A DNA stretch of 64,000 nucleotides, taken from CATQHP01 sp965214915 (GTDB taxonomy: Bacteria; Acidobacteriota; Terriglobia; Bryobacterales; UBA6623). A model generated the notes under the pieces. It did no database searches and was not told where the DNA came from. It was given only the letters and a program-made list of their open reading frames with translations. Location: assembly GCA_965214915.1 (NCBI GenBank), contig CBDCCP010000001.1:1922001-1986000 (forward strand), given 5' to 3'. Shown here piece by piece: positions 9,761-17,549 of the stretch (position 1 is the first letter of the stretch; every line of letters begins with the position of its first letter). The position numbers and the translations under genes are program-made.

Positions 9761-11014
9761 TTAGCTGCCGCTGGCCGCGCCGCCGGGACTTTTTGGGGCG
9801 CCGCCGCCGGAACTGCTGTCCTTGTTGCCTGCGCCGCCCTTGCTCCCGGCGCCGCCTTTCTTACTCGCGCCGCCGGTTGCAATCCGGTCGCCGTCCCGCA
9901 GCATCGTCGCGCCGCGCCCGACAATCTTCGTTCCCGGGTCGAGATTGGCCAAGACCTCGACTTGATCCTCGCGGGTCATGCCGGTCTCGATCGCGCGGAA
10001 CACGGGCCGATTGCCGTCGCCTTCGACGACGTACACGCCGGGCTGCCGGCCCCGATAAACCAAGCCGTCGCGCGGGATCAACGTCGCTTCGCGCACCGAT
10101 CCCAAATCGAGGGTGATGCGCGCGAACATTTCCGCTTTCAAAATCAAGTCCGGATTGGGGATGTCGATTTCGATCAGCGCGCTGCGGGTAGCCGCGTCGA
10201 GCACCGGCGCGATGCGGGCCACGCGCCCGCTGAACGCCTTGCCCGGGATGGCGTCCACCTCGACCTTTGTCTGATTGCCGATGCGCAGCTTGCCGATGTT
10301 GCGCTCGGGAACGTTCCCTTGCGTCACCATCGTCGACAGGTTGACAATGCGCACGATCGGGTTGTTGGGGTTGACCAGCGCGCCCGGGTCGACTTGGCGC
10401 TCGGCCACCACTCCCGACATCGGGGCGTAGATCTTGGTTTGCTCCAGCCGGATCTTCAACTCGTTCAACTCCGCTTCGGCTTGTGTTGCTTGTGCTTCCG
10501 CGAGCGAAACCTGCGCGCTCATCACCTCGAGCGAAGTCTGTTGCTGTTGATACTCCTGGGGCGAGAGCAGTTCTTCTTCGAAAAGCTGCCGCGCGCGGTC
10601 CAGGTTCGCCTTGGTGTTGGCAAGCTCTGCCTTGCGCTGGGTCACGCCGGCTTGCGAGACCTCGATGGACGCTTCGGAACGTTTGACCTGCTGCAGGAGC
10701 TCGTCGTCTTCCAGTTCCGCTATCAACTGACCTCCGCGGACAAGGTCCCCGACCAGAAAATGAATCTTTTCCACCCGTCCCGTCGCCTTGGCGTTGACGT
10801 CGACGACTTCCTTGGGCTTGAGCGAGCCGGTAAGCAGCAACTCCTCCCGCACTTCGCCGATGCGCGCAGCGGCCAGATCGACATTGACTACGCGCCCGCC
10901 GCCCTTCTTCTTGGCCGGCGCGGACGCCTGTTGCTGGGCCTCGTAAACTTTCGAGCCGATCAGGTACACGAGACCCAACCCGATCACAATGGCAACAATT
11001 CGTTTCGTCCACAT
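9761..11014 (-). CDS. RND efflux periplasmic adaptor subunit (MFP/HlyD-AcrA type)
   Basis: A 417-residue membrane fusion protein. One N-terminal membrane anchor (about residues 4-20, RIVAIVIGLGLVYLIG) is followed by a lipoyl half-motif with ATGRVEKIHFLVGDLVRGGQ. Next comes a long coiled-coil hairpin (about residues 95-175, rich in Glu/Gln/Lys), then the return lipoyl half IYAPMSGVVAERQVDPGALV, and beta-barrel and membrane-proximal domains. The tail is a low-complexity Gly/Ser/Lys stretch. It bridges RND pumps to an outer-membrane channel. It precedes two pump genes, so one adaptor probably serves both. The start at 11014 puts the anchor at the N-terminus; an in-frame ATG at 11041 is possible. 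Confidence 0.93.
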   Translation of the reverse strand: MWTKRIVAIVIGLGLVYLIGSKVYEAQQQASAPAKKKGGGRVVNVDLAAARIGEVREELLLTGSLKPKEVVDVNAKATGRVEKIHFLVGDLVRGGQLIAELEDDELLQQVKRSEASIEVSQAGVTQRKAELANTKANLDRARQLFEEELLSPQEYQQQQTSLEVMSAQVSLAEAQATQAEAELNELKIRLEQTKIYAPMSGVVAERQVDPGALVNPNNPIVRIVNLSTMVTQGNVPERNIGKLRIGNQTKVEVDAIPGKAFSGRVARIAPVLDAATRSALIEIDIPNPDLILKAEMFARITLDLGSVREATLIPRDGLVYRGRQPGVYVVEGDGNRPVFRAIETGMTREDQVEVLANLDPGTKIVGRGATMLRDGDRIATGGASKKGGAGSKGGAGNKDSSSGGGAPKSPGGAASGS

Positions 11015-11094
11015 AGGCTCTTCGCGCCGGGCGCAATTCACCCGCTTACCGAACAGGCGAATTTCAAGCGAGTTCGGTTACGGAGCGAACCGCG

Positions 11095-11604
11095 CTAAAA
11101 GTCGATCCGGTCGCCCGGTTGCAAGCCGTGCGCCGCCGCTTGGCCCGCGGCCAGCTCCAGCACGTACACCGAATCGACGGCGCCGCCGTACGTCGGGCAT
11201 TTACGCGCATCGACTTCTATACAGGGCGGGACGTCCGCCTCGACCTGCACAATCTCATGGTTGCCGTCGAGCCAGATCAGATCCAGCGGAATCAGGCACT
11301 GGTACATCCAGAACCCGCGCCGCCGCGGCGCTGACGCCACAAAGAGCATCCCCTTGTCGGGCGGCAGGTACTCGCGGAACATCAGCCCGCGGCTTTGCTC
11401 TTCCGGCGTGACGGCCAATTCGGCTTCGATGACCGCGCCGTCGGGCAGCGTGACAGCGGCAGTCGGCAACTCGGGCCGATAAACCTTTTCGGTTGGATTT
11501 CCGGGCGCCGCGGCATCGCCGCCGCACGCCGCCGCCGACAATAGCAGGATGGTCGCCGCCGGCAACCGCAAGCTCAACATCGGCCGGCTCCGCTGCATAC
11601 GCAT
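11095..11604 (-). CDS. DUF192 lipoprotein
   Basis: About 169 residues with a lipoprotein signal ending in LLLSAAAC, so probably anchored after export. The DUF192 core is clear: TPEEQSRGLMFREYLPPDKGMLF, then GFWMYQCLIPLDLIWLD and a closing AAAHGLQPGDRIDF. DUF192 proteins are small beta proteins of unknown function, common in bacteria and archaea. It starts 6 bases after the stop of the E1 gene, hence translationally linked to it, and 80 bases before the RND adaptor. Alternative starts exist at 11598 and 11580. It has an extra cysteine pair (PPCIEVDARKC) that could form a disulfide. Confidence 0.88.
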   Translation of the reverse strand: MRMQRSRPMLSLRLPAATILLLSAAACGGDAAAPGNPTEKVYRPELPTAAVTLPDGAVIEAELAVTPEEQSRGLMFREYLPPDKGMLFVASAPRRRGFWMYQCLIPLDLIWLDGNHEIVQVEADVPPCIEVDARKCPTYGGAVDSVYVLELAAGQAAAHGLQPGDRIDF

Positions 11605-11610
11605 ACCGCG

Positions 11611-13647
11611 CTAGAAAGCCAGCACGCGCTCGGCCGCCGCGCGGATCGTCTCTTCCGAGGGCAGCGCTTCGCGCTCGAGGTTTGGCGCGGACGGAATAAA
11701 GCAGTCCTTGGCGCCGTGGCGAACGACCGGGGCGTCCAGATCGTCGAAACATTCGTCGGCGACCGCCGCCGCGATTTCCGCGCCAAAGCCCATGGTCAAT
11801 GTGTCTTCGTGCGCGACCAGCACGCGGTTCGTCTTGCGCACGCTGGCGAACACCGCTTCTTTGTCCCAAGGGATAATCGTCCGCAGGTCGATGATCTCGA
11901 CCGACGCCGAACGCTCTTCCTGCATCGCTCGGGCGACGGCTTCGCATTGATGGGTCGTATAGCCCCAGGTCACGATCGTCAGGTCCGCGCCCTCGCGGCG
12001 CTTGCGCGCCTTGCCGAACGGGATCAGGTAATTCTCATCCGGCTCGGGCGTACGCGCCGGCATGGCGCGGTAGAGGCCCTTGTGCTCGAGGAAGAGCACC
12101 GGGTCTTCCATGCGGGCGGCGGTTTTGATGAGGCCCTTGGCGTCCTCCGCGCAACTCGGGTAGGCCACCTGCCAGCCCGGCACGTGCGCATAGTAGCTCT
12201 CGATATTCGCCGAGTGCCACGGGCCGCCTTTGATATAGCCGCCGACCGCGACGCGGCAAACCAGCGGACACCCCCAGGCGCCGTCGCTGCGCCAGCGCAT
12301 CGGGGCGATCTCGTCCCGCATCTGCATGAATCCGGGCCAGATGTAGTCCGCGAACTGAATTTCGATAATCGGCTTGTAGCCTGCCGTGCCCATGCCGCCG
12401 GCGATGCCGACGATCGATGCTTCCGCCAGCGTCGCGTTCTTGCAGCGCTCTTCGCCGAATTCCTCGGTCAGGCCCTTGGTGACGCCGAACACGCCGCCCT
12501 TCGGGTCCTGAATATCCTCGCCCCACATCACGATCTTCGGATTCCGCCGCATCTCTTCGCGCAAGCCGTTGTTGATCGCCTGCACCATTGAGACCTTGCC
12601 GCCGACGGCATGCGGCTGCGTCTCTTCGGCGGCGGGTTTTTCTTTGGCGAAGACGTGCTCCAGGATGTCGTAATTTTGCGGAAACGGGCGCCGGTCGGCT
12701 TCTTCGGCCGCCCGGTCGACCTCTTCCTTGATCGCGGCGCGCAGCGACTCGATCTCGGACTCGCCCATGATCGCGTTCTGCAGCAAATACTGCTCGGTCT
12801 GCAGGATGGGGTCGCGCTCGACCGCCGTGCGGATTTCGTCTGCGGTGCGGTACTTGCGCTGATCGTCCGACGACGAATGATGGTCCAGCCGCACCACGTT
12901 GAACTCGATCAGCGCCGGACCTTTTCCCTCGCGGATATCCTGGATGATCCCGGGCAGCAACTGGTACATCGGCTCGAACCAGGTCCCGTCGAGGTTGAGC
13001 GCCGGCAGTCCGAATCCCTCGGCGATGCGGTGAACTTTCGAAGCCGTCTGATATTTCTGCGGCACACTGATTGCGTAGCCGTTGTTCTGCACCACGAAAA
13101 GGACCGGGAGCTTTTCCCGGGCGGCCCAATTCAGCGCTTCGAAAAATTCGCCCTGGCTCGTTGCGCCCTCGCCCGACGCGGCATAGACGATGGCGTCCGA
13201 GCCGTCGTGCTTCATCGCTTTCGCCATGCCGACAGCGGGAAGATACTGGGTGCCCGTGCAGGCGCTCTGGGCGACGAGGTTGAGCTTCTTCGACGACCAT
13301 TGCTCCGGCATGTTCACGCCGCCCGAGTTGGGGTCGCCGTCGCGGTTCAGCAGGCCGAGGAAAATATCTTTGTAAGGCATGCCCAGCGCCACGGCGACGC
13401 TCTTCTCGCGGTAGTAGGTGTAAAACCAGTCGTGCCCCGGTTGCATCAGCATCGGCACGCCGACCTGAACTTTTTCGTGCCCGCGGGTGGAAGCGTAGAA
13501 GGCGGTTTTGCCTTGCTTGACGAATGTCTTGGAGCGTTCCTCGACGTAGTAGCACTGGAGCATCTTGTGAAAAAGCTCCCGGACAACCTTGTCGGGAACG
13601 ATCCGCTCGCCGACCCGCTCGCCGGTATGGGCTGTCGAAGCCGCCAT
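11611..13647 (-). CDS. fused E1 alpha/beta subunit of a 2-oxoacid dehydrogenase complex
   Basis: A 678-residue thiamine-diphosphate enzyme with E1-alpha (about residues 20-330) and E1-beta (about 350-678) in one chain. The alpha half has the ThDP/Mg motif SGEGATSQGEFFEA followed by VVQNNGYAIS, and the active-site loop LDHHSSSDDQRKYR. The beta half opens with VSMVQAINNGLREEM and has GEDIQDPKGGVFGVTKGL and KTNRVLVAHED. It oxidatively decarboxylates a 2-oxoacid and passes the acyl group to an E2 lipoyl domain. The SSSDD loop and overall look favour branched-chain 2-oxoacids, but pyruvate is not excluded. No E2 or E3 gene is in the window. The start at 13647 drops an upstream Arg-rich extension without homology. 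First gene of the minus-strand operon. Confidence 0.93.
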   Translation of the reverse strand: MAASTAHTGERVGERIVPDKVVRELFHKMLQCYYVEERSKTFVKQGKTAFYASTRGHEKVQVGVPMLMQPGHDWFYTYYREKSVAVALGMPYKDIFLGLLNRDGDPNSGGVNMPEQWSSKKLNLVAQSACTGTQYLPAVGMAKAMKHDGSDAIVYAASGEGATSQGEFFEALNWAAREKLPVLFVVQNNGYAISVPQKYQTASKVHRIAEGFGLPALNLDGTWFEPMYQLLPGIIQDIREGKGPALIEFNVVRLDHHSSSDDQRKYRTADEIRTAVERDPILQTEQYLLQNAIMGESEIESLRAAIKEEVDRAAEEADRRPFPQNYDILEHVFAKEKPAAEETQPHAVGGKVSMVQAINNGLREEMRRNPKIVMWGEDIQDPKGGVFGVTKGLTEEFGEERCKNATLAEASIVGIAGGMGTAGYKPIIEIQFADYIWPGFMQMRDEIAPMRWRSDGAWGCPLVCRVAVGGYIKGGPWHSANIESYYAHVPGWQVAYPSCAEDAKGLIKTAARMEDPVLFLEHKGLYRAMPARTPEPDENYLIPFGKARKRREGADLTIVTWGYTTHQCEAVARAMQEERSASVEIIDLRTIIPWDKEAVFASVRKTNRVLVAHEDTLTMGFGAEIAAAVADECFDDLDAPVVRHGAKDCFIPSAPNLEREALPSEETIRAAAERVLAF

Positions 13648-13852
13648 AAGTTCTGCCCGCTTCCTTGTCTCCGAGCGCCGCGGCGCCCTATTCCCTACCA
13701 TACTGCATTCACGCGGCGTTTCCCACCGACTGTTGGTGCTATGCGCCCGCGGCATGGCTCCAGCGGACCGCGCGCAGTGATTACCGATCCCGTGTTATAT
13801 CTATAGGGCGTAATCTGCTAGGCTGTTCGAGAGAAGCCTTCGAATATCTATC

Positions 13853-14458
13853 ATGTGGGGAAGAAAAGACAGGGAAGAGCCAGAACGTTCGCCCGCGCGG
13901 CCCGCCTCGATTTCGAGCGGAGCTCGCCAGCCGTTGAGGCCCCCGGAACGCCCCGCGCCCGCGCAGAGCGCGGCGCGGCCGGCGCCCAAACCCGAGGCTC
14001 CAAGTTCGCCGAGCGGCACGCGCATCGGCAACTCGATGATCGTCAAAGGCGAGATTACAGGCAGAGAGGACATTTATCTCGACGGCATCGTCGAAGGCGT
14101 CGTCAAGCTGGAGCAGGGCTGCCTGACGATCGGCATGAACGGCAACGTTCAAGCCGACATCGACACGCGTTCCCTCATTCTGTTGGGCAGCCTGAAAGGG
14201 AAGGTGCATGTAGCGGAGCGCATCGAAATTCGCAAGACGGGTTCGTTCGAAGGCGATATCGTCGCCGGGAATATCGTTATGGAAGACGGCGCCGTCTTCC
14301 GCGGCAGCATCGACATCACCAAACCCAAACGGACGCAGGCGGCCGCCGGCAATGCAAAACCGGTCCAAGCCGGCCTGCCGGCGATCGATCCCAAGCCCGC
14401 CGCCGCCCCCAAGCCCGCCGCTCCGAAACCCGCAACTTCGAAGCCCGGCGTGAGGTGA
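13853..14458 (+). CDS. bactofilin (polymer-forming cytoskeletal protein)
   Basis: A 201-residue bactofilin. A proline/alanine-rich disordered N-terminus (about residues 1-58) leads to the right-handed beta-helix core (about 60-155): GNSMIVKGEITGREDIYLDG, then repeats such as LEQGCLTIGMNGNVQADI and KVHVAERIEIRKTGSFEGDI. A Lys/Pro/Ala-rich tail follows. Bactofilins form filaments on the cytoplasmic face of the membrane and organise cell shape or envelope synthesis. It is divergent from the E1 gene; an AT-rich patch near 13795-13812 between them is the likely promoter area. It is followed 36 bases later by a methyltransferase gene on the same strand. Confidence 0.95.
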   Translation: MWGRKDREEPERSPARPASISSGARQPLRPPERPAPAQSAARPAPKPEAPSSPSGTRIGNSMIVKGEITGREDIYLDGIVEGVVKLEQGCLTIGMNGNVQADIDTRSLILLGSLKGKVHVAERIEIRKTGSFEGDIVAGNIVMEDGAVFRGSIDITKPKRTQAAAGNAKPVQAGLPAIDPKPAAAPKPAAPKPATSKPGVR

Positions 14459-14494
14459 TCGGGGCAAAGGGCGGTCGAGAAGGTTGCCGGATTC

Positions 14495-15184
14495 GTGTTC
14501 AAGGAACGGAAACAGACGATATACGGGAAAGCCTTCGAAGCGGCGCCGGACATGCCTCGCATCAAAGTGCGCCGCAGGACGCTCTCCGACGAAGAAACGG
14601 CGCCGCAAACCTACCGCCGGAAAAGCGACAGCCTACGCCACTTCCTGAACCAGCTTCCGAGCGCCGAGGGTCGCCGGATATTCGATCTCGGGGGGCTGAT
14701 CGACTCCAATGCCCGTTATTGGGCTGAAAAGGACGTCCGCGTCCACGCGGTCGATCTGTTGCGCACCTTCGACAACGAACTCGCGCAGATGCCGCAAAAA
14801 AGATTCGACGACCTCGCAGCGCAGCGGTTCGTCGATGAATACCTGTCGTTTCAGGCCGGCATGTTCGACGGGATACTGGTTTGGGACGCCTTGCATTTCC
14901 TCGATGTCGAGTTGCTTCATCATGCGATCGCAAGACTTGCCGGAATCGTTCGCCCCGGAGGAGTCGTCTTGTGCTTCTTCCACAGCCGTCCGAAAGGCGA
15001 AAAAGTTCCGGTCTGCCGATACGCGATCGAGCCGGACGGCAGCTTGGAGGCGACAGTCCATTGCCGCCGGACGATCCCGACGACTTTCACCAACCGGAAT
15101 CTCGAAGCGTTGTTTCGGGATTTCAAATTGGCCAAATTTTTTTTGAGCCGCGACAACCTGAGGGAAGTAATCGCCGTTCGGTAG
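14495..15184 (+). CDS. class I SAM-dependent methyltransferase
   Basis: 229 residues, starting at GTG 14495 with GAGAAGG upstream. A Rossmann methyltransferase is suggested by RRIFDLGGLIDSNARYWAEK (motif I, degenerate glycine loop), VRVHAVDLL at the second strand, DGILVWDALHFLD at motif IV and GIVRPGGVVLCFFHS after it. The middle shows a short lid-like insertion. The C-terminus reads TNRNLEALFRDFKLAKFFLS, typical of methyltransferases acting on small or lipid-like substrates. The substrate is not recognisable. It lies between bactofilin and a TPR protein, all on the same strand with short gaps, so probably one transcript. Confidence 0.82.
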   Translation: MFKERKQTIYGKAFEAAPDMPRIKVRRRTLSDEETAPQTYRRKSDSLRHFLNQLPSAEGRRIFDLGGLIDSNARYWAEKDVRVHAVDLLRTFDNELAQMPQKRFDDLAAQRFVDEYLSFQAGMFDGILVWDALHFLDVELLHHAIARLAGIVRPGGVVLCFFHSRPKGEKVPVCRYAIEPDGSLEATVHCRRTIPTTFTNRNLEALFRDFKLAKFFLSRDNLREVIAVR

Positions 15185-15203
15185 CAGGCGTCTGAGAGTC
15201 AGA

Positions 15204-16301
15204 GTGCGGATTCCTGCGGCGGGTCTTGTCTTTTTCGCGGCCGCGGCGGCCGCTGCGCCTGCGGCGAGCGACCGCGCCGCAGGCCATGACCACTACTTCA
15301 ATCTCGAATATGACGAGGCGGTCGCCGCCTACGAAAGAGCTCTCCAGGCTGAACCGGACGATCCGGCGATCTACAATCACCTCGCGACGGCGATTCTCTA
15401 CAAGGAGTTGAATCGACTCGGAATGCTGGAGACGAGCGCGTTCAAGGGCGACAACCGATTTCTCCAGAGAAAGAAGCCGAAGCCCGACCCGGGCGTCAAG
15501 GACAAAATTTTTGGCTACCTCGAACGGGGCCGTCTGCTCGCCGCCGGCCGGCTCGAAGAGGCCCCGGACGACCGCGCCGCCTTGTTCGTCATCTCTCACA
15601 ACTACGCCCTTCGCGCGAACTACCAGTTCATGGTCGACAAAGCCTATTTTCGAGCGCTGAGAAACGGCAGGCGGGCGAAGAAATTCAGCAACAGCCTGCG
15701 CAAATACCATCCTCAATTCGTGGATGCCGATCTGGTTTCCGGCGTGCAGGAATATGTAGTCGGCAGTCTTCCCTGGGCGGTTCGGGCGGTGGTCGCGATC
15801 GGCGGCGTTCGCGGCAACAAGGCCAGGGGCGAGGCGATGGTCGCCCGCGTTGCCCGCGAGGGCAACCACGCGCGCGATGAAGCCCGAACTCTCATGGCGC
15901 TGGTGCATCGGCGCGAGGGCCGTCCGCTGGAGGCGGCGAAAATGCTGGACTCGCTGCTCCGGGACTACCCCCGCAACTATGTGTTGCAGCTTGAGATGGC
16001 CGCCATGTATCTCGACGCCGGCAATGAGCGGCGGGCGCTCGAAATTTTCAAAGAGGTCTATCGGAAGTACGAAGCCGACGAGCAGCGCTTCGCGCGCATC
16101 CCGCCGCGCCTGGCGGGAGCGCTCGAGCGCCGCATCGAAGAGCTCGAAAACGACGCGCCGCCGCCGCGCGCGCAACTCGCCGCGCTGCGGTCTTCACTCT
16201 TCACTAATCCCGGGAACCGGGAAGCGGCGGCACATGTCCTCGACCGCCGCCTTGATCCGGGCCAGGGCCGCCTCGTCGTCGTGGTTGCGCAGGGCGTCTA
16301 G
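15204..16301 (+). CDS. exported tetratricopeptide-repeat protein
   Basis: 365 residues from GTG 15204. A signal peptide rich in Ala (residues 1-20) precedes TPR helices: GHDHYFNLEYDEAVAAYERALQ near residue 30, and further repeats around residues 215-290 (DEARTLMALVHRREGRPLEAAKML, then YVLQLEMAAMYLDAGNERRALEIF). TPRs bind other proteins; no catalytic motif is seen. The last roughly 36 residues are encoded antisense to the end of glyA and look like read-through sequence (VVVVAQGV) rather than a real tail. The true stop may have been lost, or the frame runs on harmlessly. Confidence 0.82.
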   Translation: MRIPAAGLVFFAAAAAAAPAASDRAAGHDHYFNLEYDEAVAAYERALQAEPDDPAIYNHLATAILYKELNRLGMLETSAFKGDNRFLQRKKPKPDPGVKDKIFGYLERGRLLAAGRLEEAPDDRAALFVISHNYALRANYQFMVDKAYFRALRNGRRAKKFSNSLRKYHPQFVDADLVSGVQEYVVGSLPWAVRAVVAIGGVRGNKARGEAMVARVAREGNHARDEARTLMALVHRREGRPLEAAKMLDSLLRDYPRNYVLQLEMAAMYLDAGNERRALEIFKEVYRKYEADEQRFARIPPRLAGALERRIEELENDAPPPRAQLAALRSSLFTNPGNREAAAHVLDRRLDPGQGRLVVVVAQGV

Positions 16302-17480
16302 CATCCAGCCGCCGAGGCGTTCCATCTCGGGCGGCCCCATGCCCCGCGTGGTTGCCGCCGGCGTGCCGAGCCGGATGCCGCTGGGCCGCAGCGGGGGATT
16401 CGGGTCGTCGGGGACGACTTGCTTGTTGCAGGTAATGGAGACCCGGTCGAGCGCTTCTTCGGCAACGCGGCCGTCGAGCGCAAAGCTGGCGATGCAGTCC
16501 ACGACCATCATGTGGTTCTCGGTGCCGCCGGTGACCAGCTCGGCGCCGCCGGTCGTCAAGGCCTTGGCCAGCGCTTGCGCGTTGTCGAGCGTCTGCCGGG
16601 CGTATGTTTTGAACTCGGGCTGGAGGGCCTTGCCCAGGGCGATCGCGGCGCCGGCGACGGCGTTCATGTGCGGCCCGCCCTGCATTCCGGGGAAGACGGA
16701 TTTGTCGATCTCCCGGCGGAATTCCTTCTTGCAGAGGATCATGCCGCCGCGCGGACCGCGCAACGATTTGTGTGTGGTCGTGGTGACGAAGTCGAAACCG
16801 TAGTCGCACGGGTTGCTCATGACGCCTCCGGCGATGAGTCCTCCGATGTGCGAGACGTCGGCCATCGTCAGCGCGCCGACCTCGTCGGCGATGCGCTTGA
16901 ATTCGCTGTAGTCGTAGTCGCGCGGATACGACGAGTAGCCGCAGACGATCATTTTCGGCTTGTGCTCGCGGGCGGTCTGGCGCAACTCGTCGAAGTCGAT
17001 CCGGCCCTGGTTCGACGGGTCGGACTTGTAGCGGATCCAGTTGTAGAGCTTGCCCATGTGCGAGACGGGCGCGCCGTGCGTGAGATGGCCTCCGTGGGAG
17101 AGATCCATGCCGAGCACGGTGTCGCCCGGCTCGAGCATGCACAGATAGACGGCGGCGTTCATCGGCGCGCCGGAGAGCGGCTGGACGTTGGCGTGCTCGC
17201 AGCGGAAGATCCGCTTGGCGCGGTTGCGGGCGACGCGCTCGATGACATCGGTGAACTCCTGCCCGCCGTAGTAGCGCCGGCCGGGGTAGCCCTCGGAGTA
17301 TTTGTTGGTGAAGACGGAGCCGAGCGCCGCCAACACCTCCGGATAGGTGTAGTTTTCCGAGGGAATCAACTCGATCCCGGAGGCTTGTCGGGCTTCCTCG
17401 CCGCGCAGCGCGGCGTAGATTTCAGGGTCGTTTGCGGCCAGCAGGGCGCGGTTGTGTTCCTGGGACGAAGCGGCGGGCAT
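16194..17480 (-). CDS. glyA: serine hydroxymethyltransferase
   Basis: 428 residues, full length for GlyA, which interconverts serine plus tetrahydrofolate with glycine plus methylene-tetrahydrofolate in the cytoplasm. Family landmarks are clear: IELIPSENYTYPEVL, YSEGYPGRRYYGGQEF, MDLSHGGHLTHG, and the PLP lysine in FVTTTTHKSLRGPRGG (about residue 240). The C-terminus has SGIRLGTPAATTRGM, the usual substrate-binding arginine segment. AAGGGA lies 8 bases upstream of the chosen ATG. It converges with the TPR gene and overlaps its 3' end by 108 bases. Confidence 0.97.
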   Translation of the reverse strand: MPAASSQEHNRALLAANDPEIYAALRGEEARQASGIELIPSENYTYPEVLAALGSVFTNKYSEGYPGRRYYGGQEFTDVIERVARNRAKRIFRCEHANVQPLSGAPMNAAVYLCMLEPGDTVLGMDLSHGGHLTHGAPVSHMGKLYNWIRYKSDPSNQGRIDFDELRQTAREHKPKMIVCGYSSYPRDYDYSEFKRIADEVGALTMADVSHIGGLIAGGVMSNPCDYGFDFVTTTTHKSLRGPRGGMILCKKEFRREIDKSVFPGMQGGPHMNAVAGAAIALGKALQPEFKTYARQTLDNAQALAKALTTGGAELVTGGTENHMMVVDCIASFALDGRVAEEALDRVSITCNKQVVPDDPNPPLRPSGIRLGTPAATTRGMGPPEMERLGGWMLDALRNHDDEAALARIKAAVEDMCRRFPVPGISEE

Positions 17481-17549
17481 GGGTTCATTCCCTTTGGCGC
17501 GGCGCGCCTTGGGATCATGTTCCAGTGTATCCGAGCGGCGCGAGACCGT

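Noticed and set aside
17481..17549. Glycine riboswitch before glyA
   Set aside because: Only 69 bases separate glyA from the upstream gene and no paired aptamer pattern is visible.
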